Below the pieces are notes generated by a model that searched no databases, was not told where the DNA came from, and saw only the letters and a program-made list of their open reading frames with translations. Shown one piece after another: positions 1 to 6,122 of a stretch of DNA of 6,767 nucleotides. A program made the translations under genes and the position numbers. Origin of the DNA: Negativicutes bacterium UBA1444 (GTDB lineage Bacteria; Bacillota; Negativicutes; UBA1444). Every line of letters begins with the position of its first letter. Positions within the stretch are counted from its first letter, which is position 1. The stretch covers positions 1,730-8,496 of the forward strand of contig DCTI01000171.1 in the NCBI GenBank assembly GCA_002329525.1, written 5' to 3'.

Positions 1-501
1 ATTCATGGCCAGGGCCCGGGCAATCCCAATACGTTGCCGGCGGCCGCCATCCAGTTCATGCGGGTAGGTATTGACCAGGCGTTCCGCCAAACCAACGGTT
101 TCCATCAACTCCATGACGCGCAGGAACCGTTTGTCCGGATCAGGAATCATATTCGCCAGAATGATGGGTTCCTCGATCGTTTGGGTAATGGTTTTGCGGG
201 GATTCAGCGAAGAAAACGGGTCCTGAAAAATCAGCTGCATATTTCTTCGCATATGCCGCATTTCCTGCGTGCTGAGTTTTGGAATGTCGACGCCGTCAAA
301 AATAACGCTGCCGCTTGTCGGCTCCACCAGCCGCAGAATGGTGCGGCCAATCGTCGTTTTGCCGCAGCCGGATTCCCCCACGACGCCCAAGGTTTTGCCT
401 TTTTCCAGGGTAAAACTCACGCCATCGACCGCATGGAGCATGCCTTTGGGAACTTTATAATATTTTTTGAGATCCTTGACCTCCAGTAATATATTACTCA
501 A
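1..501 (-). CDS. dppF: Second ATPase subunit of a di/oligopeptide ABC transporter (DppF/OppF type), partial
   Basis: This is the N-terminal 167 residues of a cytoplasmic ATP-binding subunit that powers peptide import by pairing with the preceding ATPase; the rest lies beyond the left edge. Visible parts, in order, are a Walker A motif GESGCGKT at residues 42-49, a Q-loop in LIFQDPFSSLNP at about 90-101, and an ABC signature at about 151-156. The signature reads LDGGRRQR instead of the usual LSGGQRQR. Walker B and the H-loop are outside the window. I start it at TTG (501-499) because AAGGAGG (515-509) sits 7 nt upstream and overlaps the stop codon of the preceding ATPase gene, and because the first residues MSNILLEVKDLKKYY begin as this family usually does. 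It is the last visible gene of the operon, with 12 nt between it and its neighbour. Family assignment is firm; the exact substrate (dipeptide, oligopeptide or other) cannot be read from this subunit. Confidence 0.93.
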   Translation of the reverse strand, partial: MSNILLEVKDLKKYYKVPKGMLHAVDGVSFTLEKGKTLGVVGESGCGKTTIGRTILRLVEPTSGSVIFDGVDIPKLSTQEMRHMRRNMQLIFQDPFSSLNPRKTITQTIEEPIILANMIPDPDKRFLRVMELMETVGLAERLVNTYPHELDGGRRQRIGIARALAMN

Positions 502-508
502 CGTAAAG

Positions 509-515
509 CCTCCTT
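509..515 (-). promoter_or_regulatory. Ribosome binding site that fixes the TTG start of the second ATPase
   Basis: The minus strand reads AAGGAGG, 7 nt before a TTG codon at 501-499. Its 5' end overlaps the TAA stop (516-514) of the upstream ATPase gene, so ribosomes finishing that gene could re-initiate here. No ATG in the right frame lies nearby, so this site decides the start. Confidence 0.8.
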
Positions 516-1518
516 AAAGCCTGCTCTCATTTGTGTCGTTGTACAGATGGCATTCGACGCAATGGGTTTCGCTGATCCATTTTGTCTGGGGCAAGGACTG
601 GGAGCAAATCTCCATTGCATAATCACAACGGGGATGGAACGGACACCCCGTTGGCAGGTTTGTGGGATCGGGCATCAACCCTTTGATGGGTTTGAGTTCG
701 GAACGCCTGGCCTCAATATCCGGCAGGGCGTCAAACAAACCCTTGGTATAGGGATGCCGCATATGGTCAAAGATATCTTCCAAATTGCCGTGCTCGATAA
801 TCCGACCGGCATACGCGATGGAAACCTCATCGCAAACTTCGGCGACAATTCCGAGATCGTGGGTGATCATGAGCATCGACATATGATATTTTTGTCGCAG
901 TTCGTTGATCAGTTTGAGCACTTGCGCCTGAATCGTCACGTCCAGGGCGGTAGTGGGTTCATCGGCAATGAGCAGATCCGGGCTGCAAGCCAGGGCAATG
1001 GCAATAACCACCCGCTGCTTCATGCCGCCGGAGAATTGGTAGGGATACTCATTGGCGCGTTCACCGGGAATCCCGACCAATTCCAGCATTTCCTTCGCCT
1101 GTTTCAGCGCTTCCTGTTTGCTAACCTTGCGGTGAATCGCAATGCTTTCGGCGATCTGGGCGCCGACCGTATGCACCGGATTCAGCGAAGTCATCGGATC
1201 CTGAAAAATCATCGCCACTTTATCGCCGCGAACTTCCTCCAACTCCAGAGGGTTCATTGAAAAAACGCTCCGACCTTCCAGCAATACCTCACCGGAAAGA
1301 ATTTTTCCCTGAGGTTCCGGAACCAAATTCAGAATCGACAGTGCAGTCGTGGTTTTCCCAGCGCCGGTCTCGCCGACCAGACCTAATGTCTTGCCGGCTT
1401 TAATGGTAATATTGACGCCATTGACCGCCTTGACGACTTCATCATCACTAATATAGTGAATCACGAGATTTTTGATCTCCAGCGTGTTTTCTTGTTCGTT
1501 AACTTTTTTAATATCCAT
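514..1518 (-). CDS. dppD: First ATPase subunit of a di/oligopeptide ABC transporter (DppD/OppD type)
   Basis: A complete 334-residue cytoplasmic ATPase that hydrolyses ATP to drive peptide uptake through the two permeases encoded upstream. Motifs are Walker A GETGAGKT (49-56), Q-loop [11 protein letters not shown] (104-114), signature SGGMKQR (163-169), Walker B LLIADEP (182-188) followed by the D-loop TALD, and the H-loop His220 in MITHDLGIV. The C-terminal oligo_HPY extension, [12 protein letters not shown] (255-266), is characteristic of Dpp/Opp ATPases. It is followed by Cys292, 298, 305, 320 and 323, a pattern known in some family members to hold a [4Fe-4S] cluster; cluster binding here is inference. 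The ATG at 1518 is preceded by AGGTGA with 6 nt spacing. It lies 13 nt after the permease gene, consistent with one operon. Length is normal for the family. Confidence 0.96.
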   Translation of the reverse strand: MDIKKVNEQENTLEIKNLVIHYISDDEVVKAVNGVNITIKAGKTLGLVGETGAGKTTTALSILNLVPEPQGKILSGEVLLEGRSVFSMNPLELEEVRGDKVAMIFQDPMTSLNPVHTVGAQIAESIAIHRKVSKQEALKQAKEMLELVGIPGERANEYPYQFSGGMKQRVVIAIALACSPDLLIADEPTTALDVTIQAQVLKLINELRQKYHMSMLMITHDLGIVAEVCDEVSIAYAGRIIEHGNLEDIFDHMRHPYTKGLFDALPDIEARRSELKPIKGLMPDPTNLPTGCPFHPRCDYAMEICSQSLPQTKWISETHCVECHLYNDTNESRL

Positions 1519-1531
1519 CTTTCTTCACCTA

Positions 1532-2434
1532 CTATTTCAACCTGGGATCCAGCGCATCGCGCAACCCGTCGCCCAAAAGGTTGAGCGAAAGGATGGTCAC
1601 GAATATCGCCAGGCCCGGCGCCACAACAATATAGGCGTGGTCACGCATATAAGCACGGCCGGATGCCAGCATATTGCCCCACTCAGGAATCGGGGCCTGA
1701 ATGCCGAGGCCGATAAAGCTCAATGCGGAAATGGTCAGGATCGCACTGGCGACATAGAGGGTCACCTGCACGACAATCGGACCGAAGCAGTTGATCAATA
1801 CGTGGTTGGTGATGATATGCGCATTGGTTGAACCAATGGCGCGCGCCGCTTCCACGTATTCAATGCCGCGCACGGTCATGACCGCCGAGCGCACTACCCG
1901 GGAAAACTTCGGCGTAAAGGAAAGCCCGATGGCAACCGTCATATTCACCAGGTTGGTGCCGAAGGCGGCCACAATCGCCAGCGCCAGCAGCACATCCGGC
2001 AGACACAAAAACACGTCCATGCACCGCATGATAATCTCATCGGTTTTTCCACCGTAATATCCGGCAATGGCGCCGAAGGCGCCGCCAATAAATAATGCCA
2101 ATGCCACGGCGGAAAAGCCAACCACGAGAGAAATCTGGGCGCCATGCACGATGCGGGCCAAAATGTCCCGCCCCATTTCATCCGTGTCGAAAATATGCTC
2201 GGCGCTTGGACCCTTCAACCGAGCTGGAACGTTTATTTTTATCGCTTCGTCATCATAATTGGCAATTAACGGCGCGGCAGCCGCGACGACCATAATAAAA
2301 ACGAAAATAAACAATCCCAAAACCGCCGTTTTGTTTCGCAAAAATCTATTCCAAGTCTCCTGGAGACGACTTTTTTTCTTATATTGCTTGAAAAATTCTT
2401 TTCGTGTTGTATATTTTTTTACCGTTTCGTCCAT
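1532..2434 (-). CDS. dppC: Permease subunit of a di/oligopeptide ABC transporter (DppC/OppC type)
   Basis: A complete 300-residue inner-membrane permease that forms the translocation pore with its DppB-type partner. An OppC_N-like start, NRFLRNKTAVLGLFIFVFI (29-47), leads into the first membrane helix. DTDEMGRDILARI (83-95) is a hallmark of DppC/OppC proteins. The cytoplasmic EAA loop that docks on the ATPases is at about 195-215 (EAARAIGSTNAHIITNHVL), and the family-typical LSFIGLGIQAPIPEWGNML is at 238-256. The protein ends in LLGDGLRDALDPRLK, again typical. The ATG lies 2 nt after the TAA of the preceding gene, with a purine-rich GGGGGGAAGGG stretch just upstream, inside the end of dppB, serving as ribosome binding site. 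This tight spacing suggests translational coupling, which would give the two permeases in equal amounts. Confidence 0.96.
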   Translation of the reverse strand: MDETVKKYTTRKEFFKQYKKKSRLQETWNRFLRNKTAVLGLFIFVFIMVVAAAAPLIANYDDEAIKINVPARLKGPSAEHIFDTDEMGRDILARIVHGAQISLVVGFSAVALALFIGGAFGAIAGYYGGKTDEIIMRCMDVFLCLPDVLLALAIVAAFGTNLVNMTVAIGLSFTPKFSRVVRSAVMTVRGIEYVEAARAIGSTNAHIITNHVLINCFGPIVVQVTLYVASAILTISALSFIGLGIQAPIPEWGNMLASGRAYMRDHAYIVVAPGLAIFVTILSLNLLGDGLRDALDPRLK

Positions 2435-2436
2435 TA

Positions 2437-3375
2437 TTAGCCCTTCCCCCCACCGTACTGCGCCTTAATTCTCGGATCAATGTAAGCATAAATGATGTCG
2501 ACAACCAAATTCGAGATTGCCACACAAACCGCCATAATGACCAAGCAACCAAGAACCGTGGGCGTATCTCTCTTATTAATTGATTCCACGAGCAACCGGC
2601 CCGTACCGGGAATGGAAAACACCGTTTCAGTCAAGACAACGCCGCCCAGTAAAGCGCCGATATTCATACCGATAACGGTGATGGTAGGCATCATCGCATT
2701 CTGGAGTGCATGTTTAAGAACTACATTGCGTTCATTTACGCCTTTGGCCTTGGCGGTACGGATGTAATCCTGACGAATGACTTCAAGCATCGAAGAACGG
2801 GTGGTTCTCATGACGTTGGCCATATAGTTGGATCCCAGAGCGAGTGAAGGCAAGATAAGACTGGCAAAGCTATCCAAACCGCTCGAGGGCAGCCAGCCGA
2901 GCTGCACGGAAAAAAGCAGAATAAGCAAAAGGCCCAGCCAAAAAATCGGCAACGACACGCCAAGCAGTCCTGCCACCATGGTGACATTGGAGAACAGGGA
3001 ATAGGGCTTGACGCCGGAATAAATCCCGATCGGTACGCCCACACCGACACAAAACACCATTGCGCCGGCCACAACTATCAGTGTGTTGGGGAAGCGGGCC
3101 AACAGTTGGTCGCCAACCGGAGCCCGGGTAATGTAGGACATGCCAAAATTACCCTGAACCAGATTTTTTACATAGTGGAAGAACTGCATGATGAAGGATT
3201 GATCCAGCCCCAGTTCCGCCTTTAGCTGTGCGCTTGCCGTTTCCGACCACTCGTTGCCCAGGATGACGTTGGTGGGATCACCCGGGGTAAAGTACATGAT
3301 GGTAAAAACAACAAAGGTTACTGCCAGGATAATGGGGATCATGGCAAACAACCGCTTGACAACAAATTTGAACAT
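2437..3375 (-). CDS. dppB: Permease subunit of a di/oligopeptide ABC transporter (DppB/OppB type)
   Basis: A 312-residue inner-membrane permease, partner of the DppC-type protein. It begins MFKFVVKRLFAMIPIILAVTFVVF, a classic DppB N-terminus with the first membrane helix, followed by FTPGDPT (29-35). GLDQSFIMQFFHYVKNLVQGNFGMSY (56-81) is the typical periplasmic/external segment. The EAA-type cytoplasmic loop lies at about 203-230 (DYIRTAKAKGVNERNVVLKHALQNAMMP), and TETVFSIPGTGRLLVESINKRD (249-270) is a strong family hallmark. I choose ATG at 3375 because AGGAG sits 8 nt upstream and the protein then starts like its relatives. An in-frame ATG at 3408 would add 11 residues but lies inside a perfect hairpin and lacks a ribosome binding site. 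The gene ends with tandem TAA TAA, the second sharing one base with the next start. Confidence 0.95.
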   Translation of the reverse strand: MFKFVVKRLFAMIPIILAVTFVVFTIMYFTPGDPTNVILGNEWSETASAQLKAELGLDQSFIMQFFHYVKNLVQGNFGMSYITRAPVGDQLLARFPNTLIVVAGAMVFCVGVGVPIGIYSGVKPYSLFSNVTMVAGLLGVSLPIFWLGLLLILLFSVQLGWLPSSGLDSFASLILPSLALGSNYMANVMRTTRSSMLEVIRQDYIRTAKAKGVNERNVVLKHALQNAMMPTITVIGMNIGALLGGVVLTETVFSIPGTGRLLVESINKRDTPTVLGCLVIMAVCVAISNLVVDIIYAYIDPRIKAQYGGGKG

Positions 3376-3383
3376 AAAATTCA

Positions 3384-3388
3384 CTCCT
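3384..3388 (-). promoter_or_regulatory. Ribosome binding site that decides the permease (dppB) start
   Basis: The minus strand reads AGGAG, 8 nt before ATG 3375-3373. It favours this start over the in-frame ATG at 3408, which sits within the inverted repeat at 3394-3429. Confidence 0.75.
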
Positions 3389-3393
3389 ATAAT

Positions 3394-3429
3394 CGACATG
3401 TTCCCCAACTTGAGTTGGGGAACATGTCG
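3394..3429 (-). repeat. Perfect 17-bp inverted repeat (hairpin) between dppA and dppB
   Basis: The arms CGACATGTTCCCCAACT (3394-3410) and AGTTGGGGAACATGTCG (3413-3429) are exact reverse complements around TG. In RNA this forms a very stable stem with a 2- or 4-nt loop. Neither side has a run of Ts, so it is not a standard intrinsic terminator. It sits 37 nt beyond the dppA stop and just before the dppB ribosome binding site. In other transporter operons, hairpins in this position protect the binding-protein mRNA or reduce read-through into the membrane genes; that role here is inferred. It could also be a copy of a dispersed palindromic repeat. Confidence 0.9.
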
Positions 3430-3466
3430 GAGGTCTGCTGCGCCTCGGCTACAAAACTCTCATTTC

Positions 3467-5080
3467 TTAATAATGCAGTTTGTAGTAGTTGTGAGGCATT
3501 TCGACGTTGATTTCCACGCCTTTCAGATCTTTGTTGGCCAGTGCATACATGTTGTTTACATAAAGGTCGGCTTCCGGAGCTTCTTCAGCCAGGAAATTCT
3601 GAATCTGTCCATACACTTCGGCGCGCGGCTTGTCGTCAAAGGAGATGGTGCGCGCTTTGTCAATCATGACATCCAGTTCAGGATTCTGATACCAGACGCG
3701 GTTTACGCCGCCAATACCGGCTTTGGTGAAACGGCGGGCCAGGAACATGTCCGGATCCCAGTAACAACCCCAGCTGGTAATGAACATCGGCGCTTTGTGA
3801 GCCTGAATGGTTTGGGCAAACACGGCGTTCTCAATCCGTTTTACCGTCGCATTGATTCCGATGACTTTCAGGTAGGACTGTACCAGGACCGCCATCCGTT
3901 CCGCCTCGTCACGGAAGACGATGATTTCGGTGTCGAAGCCGGAGACGCCGGCTTGCTTCATGAGGGCTTTGGCCTTCTCAGGATCGTAACTGTACTTGTT
4001 GCCGGGATTGTTGACTGCGCCCAAACAAGTCGGCGCAAAGGTGGCGTTGTTGAAGACTACCGTGCCATGACCGTTGTGGCCGACTTCCATGAGAGCCTTG
4101 CGGTCGACGGCAAAGTTGATGGCCTGGCGAACCAGCTTGTTTTTGAAATTCGGATTGGTGTTGTCATAGCCCAGATGCCAGACCAATTGGGACGGATGTT
4201 GCCAAAGCTGCAAGTTCGCGTTGCCCACGACCCGATCATAGTCGACCGTGTCAAACACGACATTGAGGTCGGCTTTTTTCGTTTCTACGGCAATGGTTCT
4301 GCCGCTGCCTTCGGGAATGATTTTGAAGGTCAGGGACTTGTTGAGCGCTTTGTCATCTTTATTGAAGTATCCGTCAAACCGCTCCATGACTACGCTGTCG
4401 CCGATGATCCGGCTCTTGAATTTGTAGCGCCCGGTTCCGATCGGATTGCTCCAGTCCTTCGAAGCCTCCGCCTTTTCCAGATAATGCTTCGGAACAATAC
4501 CGCAAGAGACATGGGTCAAAGCTGTCGGCAAGGCCGGGTATGGACCAAAGGTGGTAATCTGAATTGTGTAATCGTCAACCTTGGAAATTTTGTCCACCGG
4601 TTTGAACAGAGCGCCGATCGCGGTGCCCTTTTGGGTTCTCTGCAGGGAATATACTACGTCATCCGCCGTAAGTTCTTTCCCGTCATGAGTTTTGACGCCT
4701 TTGTGAATCTCAAACTGCCAGGTGCTGTCGTTCAGCCGTTTATAGCTTTTGGCCAATTCCGGCGTACTGTTGAGATACCGATCCTGGGCAAACAGATAGC
4801 TGTAAATGTTGGTAATAATATAACGGTTGGAAAGGTCGGAAGTGGCGATCGGGTCAAAAGACACCATATCCAACTGCTGTACAATCGTAATATCGGCATT
4901 GAGGTTGGCTTTGGGGTCGACAGTCTTGGTGGGTTCTGCAATTTTGGGCGGGTTCTTCGCGGTTGCCGCAGATTTTGCGCCGGCGTCGGGTTTCTTGCTT
5001 GAACCGCCGCAGCCTCCCAGCATGGTCGCCATCATGATTAGAACCAGGAACAGAGAAATAAAGACAACGTGTTTTTTCAT
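3467..5080 (-). CDS. dppA: Peptide-binding lipoprotein of the ABC transporter (SBP family 5, DppA/OppA type)
   Basis: A complete 537-residue extracytoplasmic solute-binding protein that captures the substrate and hands it to the permeases. Residues 1-23 are a lipoprotein signal peptide (KKH, then a hydrophobic stretch) ending in the lipobox LGGC, so Cys24 should be lipidated. A low-complexity Lys/Ala/Pro linker runs to about residue 58. The SBP_bac_5 domain follows: ELAKSYKRLNDSTWQFEIHKGVKTHDGKELTADDVVYSL (about 108-146), NPIGTGRYKF (212-221), VRQAINFAVDRKAL (317-330), and the region around WDPD (441-444). That last region aligns roughly by eye with the DppA segment that binds the peptide amino group. 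The ATG is preceded by AAAGGAG with 8 nt spacing. It is the first gene of the operon. Dipeptides or short oligopeptides are the likely substrate, but this family also imports glutathione, nickel chelates and other ligands, so the symbol is provisional. Confidence 0.95.
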   Translation of the reverse strand: MKKHVVFISLFLVLIMMATMLGGCGGSSKKPDAGAKSAATAKNPPKIAEPTKTVDPKANLNADITIVQQLDMVSFDPIATSDLSNRYIITNIYSYLFAQDRYLNSTPELAKSYKRLNDSTWQFEIHKGVKTHDGKELTADDVVYSLQRTQKGTAIGALFKPVDKISKVDDYTIQITTFGPYPALPTALTHVSCGIVPKHYLEKAEASKDWSNPIGTGRYKFKSRIIGDSVVMERFDGYFNKDDKALNKSLTFKIIPEGSGRTIAVETKKADLNVVFDTVDYDRVVGNANLQLWQHPSQLVWHLGYDNTNPNFKNKLVRQAINFAVDRKALMEVGHNGHGTVVFNNATFAPTCLGAVNNPGNKYSYDPEKAKALMKQAGVSGFDTEIIVFRDEAERMAVLVQSYLKVIGINATVKRIENAVFAQTIQAHKAPMFITSWGCYWDPDMFLARRFTKAGIGGVNRVWYQNPELDVMIDKARTISFDDKPRAEVYGQIQNFLAEEAPEADLYVNNMYALANKDLKGVEINVEMPHNYYKLHY

Positions 5081-5238
5081 AGTTTGAACTCCTTTCCGCT
5101 AAATGAAACTGTCACAGTTCGCCAGCCTATCATAAGCCAATGGTTGAGCACCAAAACACAAAGAACCACAACTCTGAGAATCGTCGAATTTACCACCGCA
5201 GTCCCATTAAATCCGACAACCGGAAACCTTAACACCAT
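5077..5238 (-). CDS. Possible 53-residue hydrophobic leader ORF overlapping the dppA start
   Basis: I do not recognise this product, and it may be chance. ATG at 5238 is preceded by GAGGG with 5 nt spacing, and the frame stays open for 53 codons. It contains a hydrophobic stretch ILRVVVLCVLVLNHWLMIGW that could be a membrane segment. Its TGA overlaps the binding-protein start as ATGA (5080-5077), the arrangement seen in translational coupling. The frame extends upstream to a TTG at 5283, which has no ribosome binding site. Against it, the candidate promoter at 5129-5134 lies inside the ORF, so a second, upstream promoter would be needed to express it, and the composition does not clearly look coding. 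Confidence 0.2.
   Translation of the reverse strand: MVLRFPVVGFNGTAVVNSTILRVVVLCVLVLNHWLMIGWRTVTVSFSGKEFKL
5107..5119. promoter_or_regulatory. Operator-like dyad AACTGT-C-ACAGTT ahead of dppA
   Basis: Two 6-bp arms are exact reverse complements around one central base. The dyad lies between the TATGAT hexamer (5134-5129) and the dppA ribosome binding site (5095-5089). If that hexamer is a real -10, the dyad covers roughly +3 to +15 of the transcript, a good place for a repressor. The binding protein is unknown, and a dyad of this size can occur by chance. Confidence 0.3.
5129..5134 (-). promoter_or_regulatory. Candidate -10 element for the dppABCDF operon
   Basis: The minus strand reads TATGAT (one mismatch to TATAAT), about 34 nt before the dppA ribosome binding site. 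The -35 region is poor (TTTTGG at 16 nt spacing), so activation or a different promoter is possible. A perfect TTGACA exists on the same strand at 5283-5278, but no -10 lies at the right distance from it. Confidence 0.3.
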
Positions 5239-5587
5239 TGTTTCCCTCTCGCATTGCGTCCTTTGAACCTTTTTGAATGTCAACCGAAAGCCCGACTGGT
5301 CTTAACCCAGCCCCTCGAAGCATTCATCCCCCCTTGTCTGAACGGATTGCCAATCCAATCAATTTGCGGACACAAAACCAGTCCACAACATCGATGCCCG
5401 GGCAATGGTGCGCAAACAACCCTGGTCGATACCTGTCACCTCGCCACGGACGGCTATCCAAATTTAACAGAACTGTGTGTTTGTGGCACGACCTCTTCTT
5501 TATTTAGAGGCACCTGTCTTTTCACATTTAGGATTATTTCCATAAACGGTTCCCAAATTCCTTCATGCTTTGCAAATTTTTTAATAT

Positions 5588-6112
5588 TTGCGCTTTATAC
5601 AATGCCGAAGACAAACTATCCGGCCATGCAATGTCTATCGGGAAAAAACATATTCGCGCGCTGGCTACAAATGCGTTATATTCTCTCCATTCAGACCATT
5701 ATCATGCTATAATATCGAAGTAATCTCAACAGAAAGAGGTCATGTCACGTTTGAAACAGAAGCCGGCACCTATACGCTCAAAGTCGCCAAAACATTGTGG
5801 TTCAATATTTATCGCGGCGTGATCAGCGGCGCGGCGGGTGAATACATCGCCACCGTCCGGATCATTCCCGGACTGCCTCTGGACCGGGACGAAGTTCCCG
5901 CCGATGCCCCAGAGGCCCGTCCCTACCTGATCGTCATTGTCGAGGACGCCTCCATCGACCTGAACGAACTGGTCCGGTTCGAATCCGCCGTCACGGATTC
6001 CTTGCTACAAGCCCTGTCCCGTGAAACTTTCAAACCGGAATTCATTCAGTTCTTTTACCCAACGCCGTCAACGAAGGAGCCGGAAACCGACCCGGAGACG
6101 CTGCTATCCTGA
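5588..6112 (+). CDS. Unrecognised protein; start codon uncertain, coding from about 5745 on
   Basis: I do not recognise this family. The outer limit given is a TTG at 5588 (174 residues), but the first 40-50 residues (Cys/Arg-rich, AT-rich DNA) look non-coding and have no ribosome binding site. From about HVTFETEAGTYTLKVAKTLWFNIYRGV onward the sequence looks like a real protein. A strand-rich N-terminal half is followed by an acidic Pro-rich loop (DRDEVPADAPEARP), a hydrophobic strand YLIVIVED, and a helix LNELVRFESAVTDSLLQAL; the tail is charged. It has no signal peptide or membrane helix, so it is probably cytoplasmic. A TGCTATAAT extended -10 and a GAGG (5736-5739) precede the coding part, but no ATG, GTG or TTG in frame follows at a normal distance. 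ACG at 5747 is 7 nt from GAGG, and the next standard start is TTG 5795. It ends 10 nt from the convergent glycosyltransferase gene. Confidence 0.65.
   Translation: MRFIQCRRQTIRPCNVYREKTYSRAGYKCVIFSPFRPLSCYNIEVISTERGHVTFETEAGTYTLKVAKTLWFNIYRGVISGAAGEYIATVRIIPGLPLDRDEVPADAPEARPYLIVIVEDASIDLNELVRFESAVTDSLLQALSRETFKPEFIQFFYPTPSTKEPETDPETLLS
5705..5713 (+). promoter_or_regulatory. Candidate extended -10 promoter TGCTATAAT of the unrecognised gene
   Basis: A perfect TATAAT at 5708-5713 has the extended -10 TG one base upstream. No good -35 hexamer is visible 16-18 nt before it, which an extended -10 can tolerate. A transcript would begin near 5720, shortly before GAGG at 5736-5739. This supports placing the true protein start after 5720 instead of at 5588. 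Confidence 0.5.
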
Positions 6113-6122
6113 CCGGGCCGGG

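Larger units (their letters stand above)
5081..5707. other. Long intergenic region upstream of the peptide transporter operon
   Basis: About 630 nt without a convincing gene separate the binding-protein gene from the divergently oriented plus-strand gene. The half next to dppA has mixed composition and holds the possible leader ORF, a 13-bp dyad (5107-5119), a TATGAT hexamer, a 10-bp palindrome TGCCCGGGCA (5395-5404) and a short dyad GGATTGCCAATCC (5344-5356). The other half (5521-5707) is AT-rich and contains the extended -10 sequence of the plus-strand gene. A plus-strand frame covers much of it (5254-5712), but its residue content is not protein-like. The region may be an operon leader or a degraded insertion; I cannot match it to a known riboswitch. 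Confidence 0.6.

Noticed and set aside
547..1260. A 237-codon plus-strand frame opposite the first ATPase
   Set aside because: It is a mirror of dppD, with a His/Gln/Arg/Phe-rich composition typical of antisense frames and no homology that I can see.
3376..3408. Upstream ATG (3408) as start of the DppB-type permease
   Set aside because: It lies inside the hairpin, lacks a ribosome binding site and adds residues not typical of the family; ATG 3375 has AGGAG at 8 nt.
3394..3429. Hairpin as an intrinsic terminator
   Set aside because: No T-run follows the stem on either strand, and the operon continues immediately afterwards.
3254..5002. A 582-codon open frame on the plus strand opposite dppA and the start of dppB
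   Set aside because: It is antisense to two clearly identified genes, runs across their boundary, and has no recognisable domain. It is open only because of the codon pattern of the real genes.
5278..5283. Perfect TTGACA on the minus strand as -35 of the dpp operon
   Set aside because: No TATAAT-like hexamer occurs 15-19 nt downstream.
5492..5510. CCTCT/AGAGG stem with a 9-nt loop as a terminator or riboswitch element
   Set aside because: Only five base pairs with a long loop and no clear T-tract; easily chance.
5254..5712. A 152-codon plus-strand frame in the intergenic region
   Set aside because: Cys-, Pro- and Thr-rich without domain pattern; no ribosome binding site; crosses AT-rich DNA and runs into the promoter of the next gene.
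5742..5822. ATG 5742 as start of the unrecognised gene
   Set aside because: It reads a different frame that stops after 26 codons, and its spacing from GAGG is only 2 nt.
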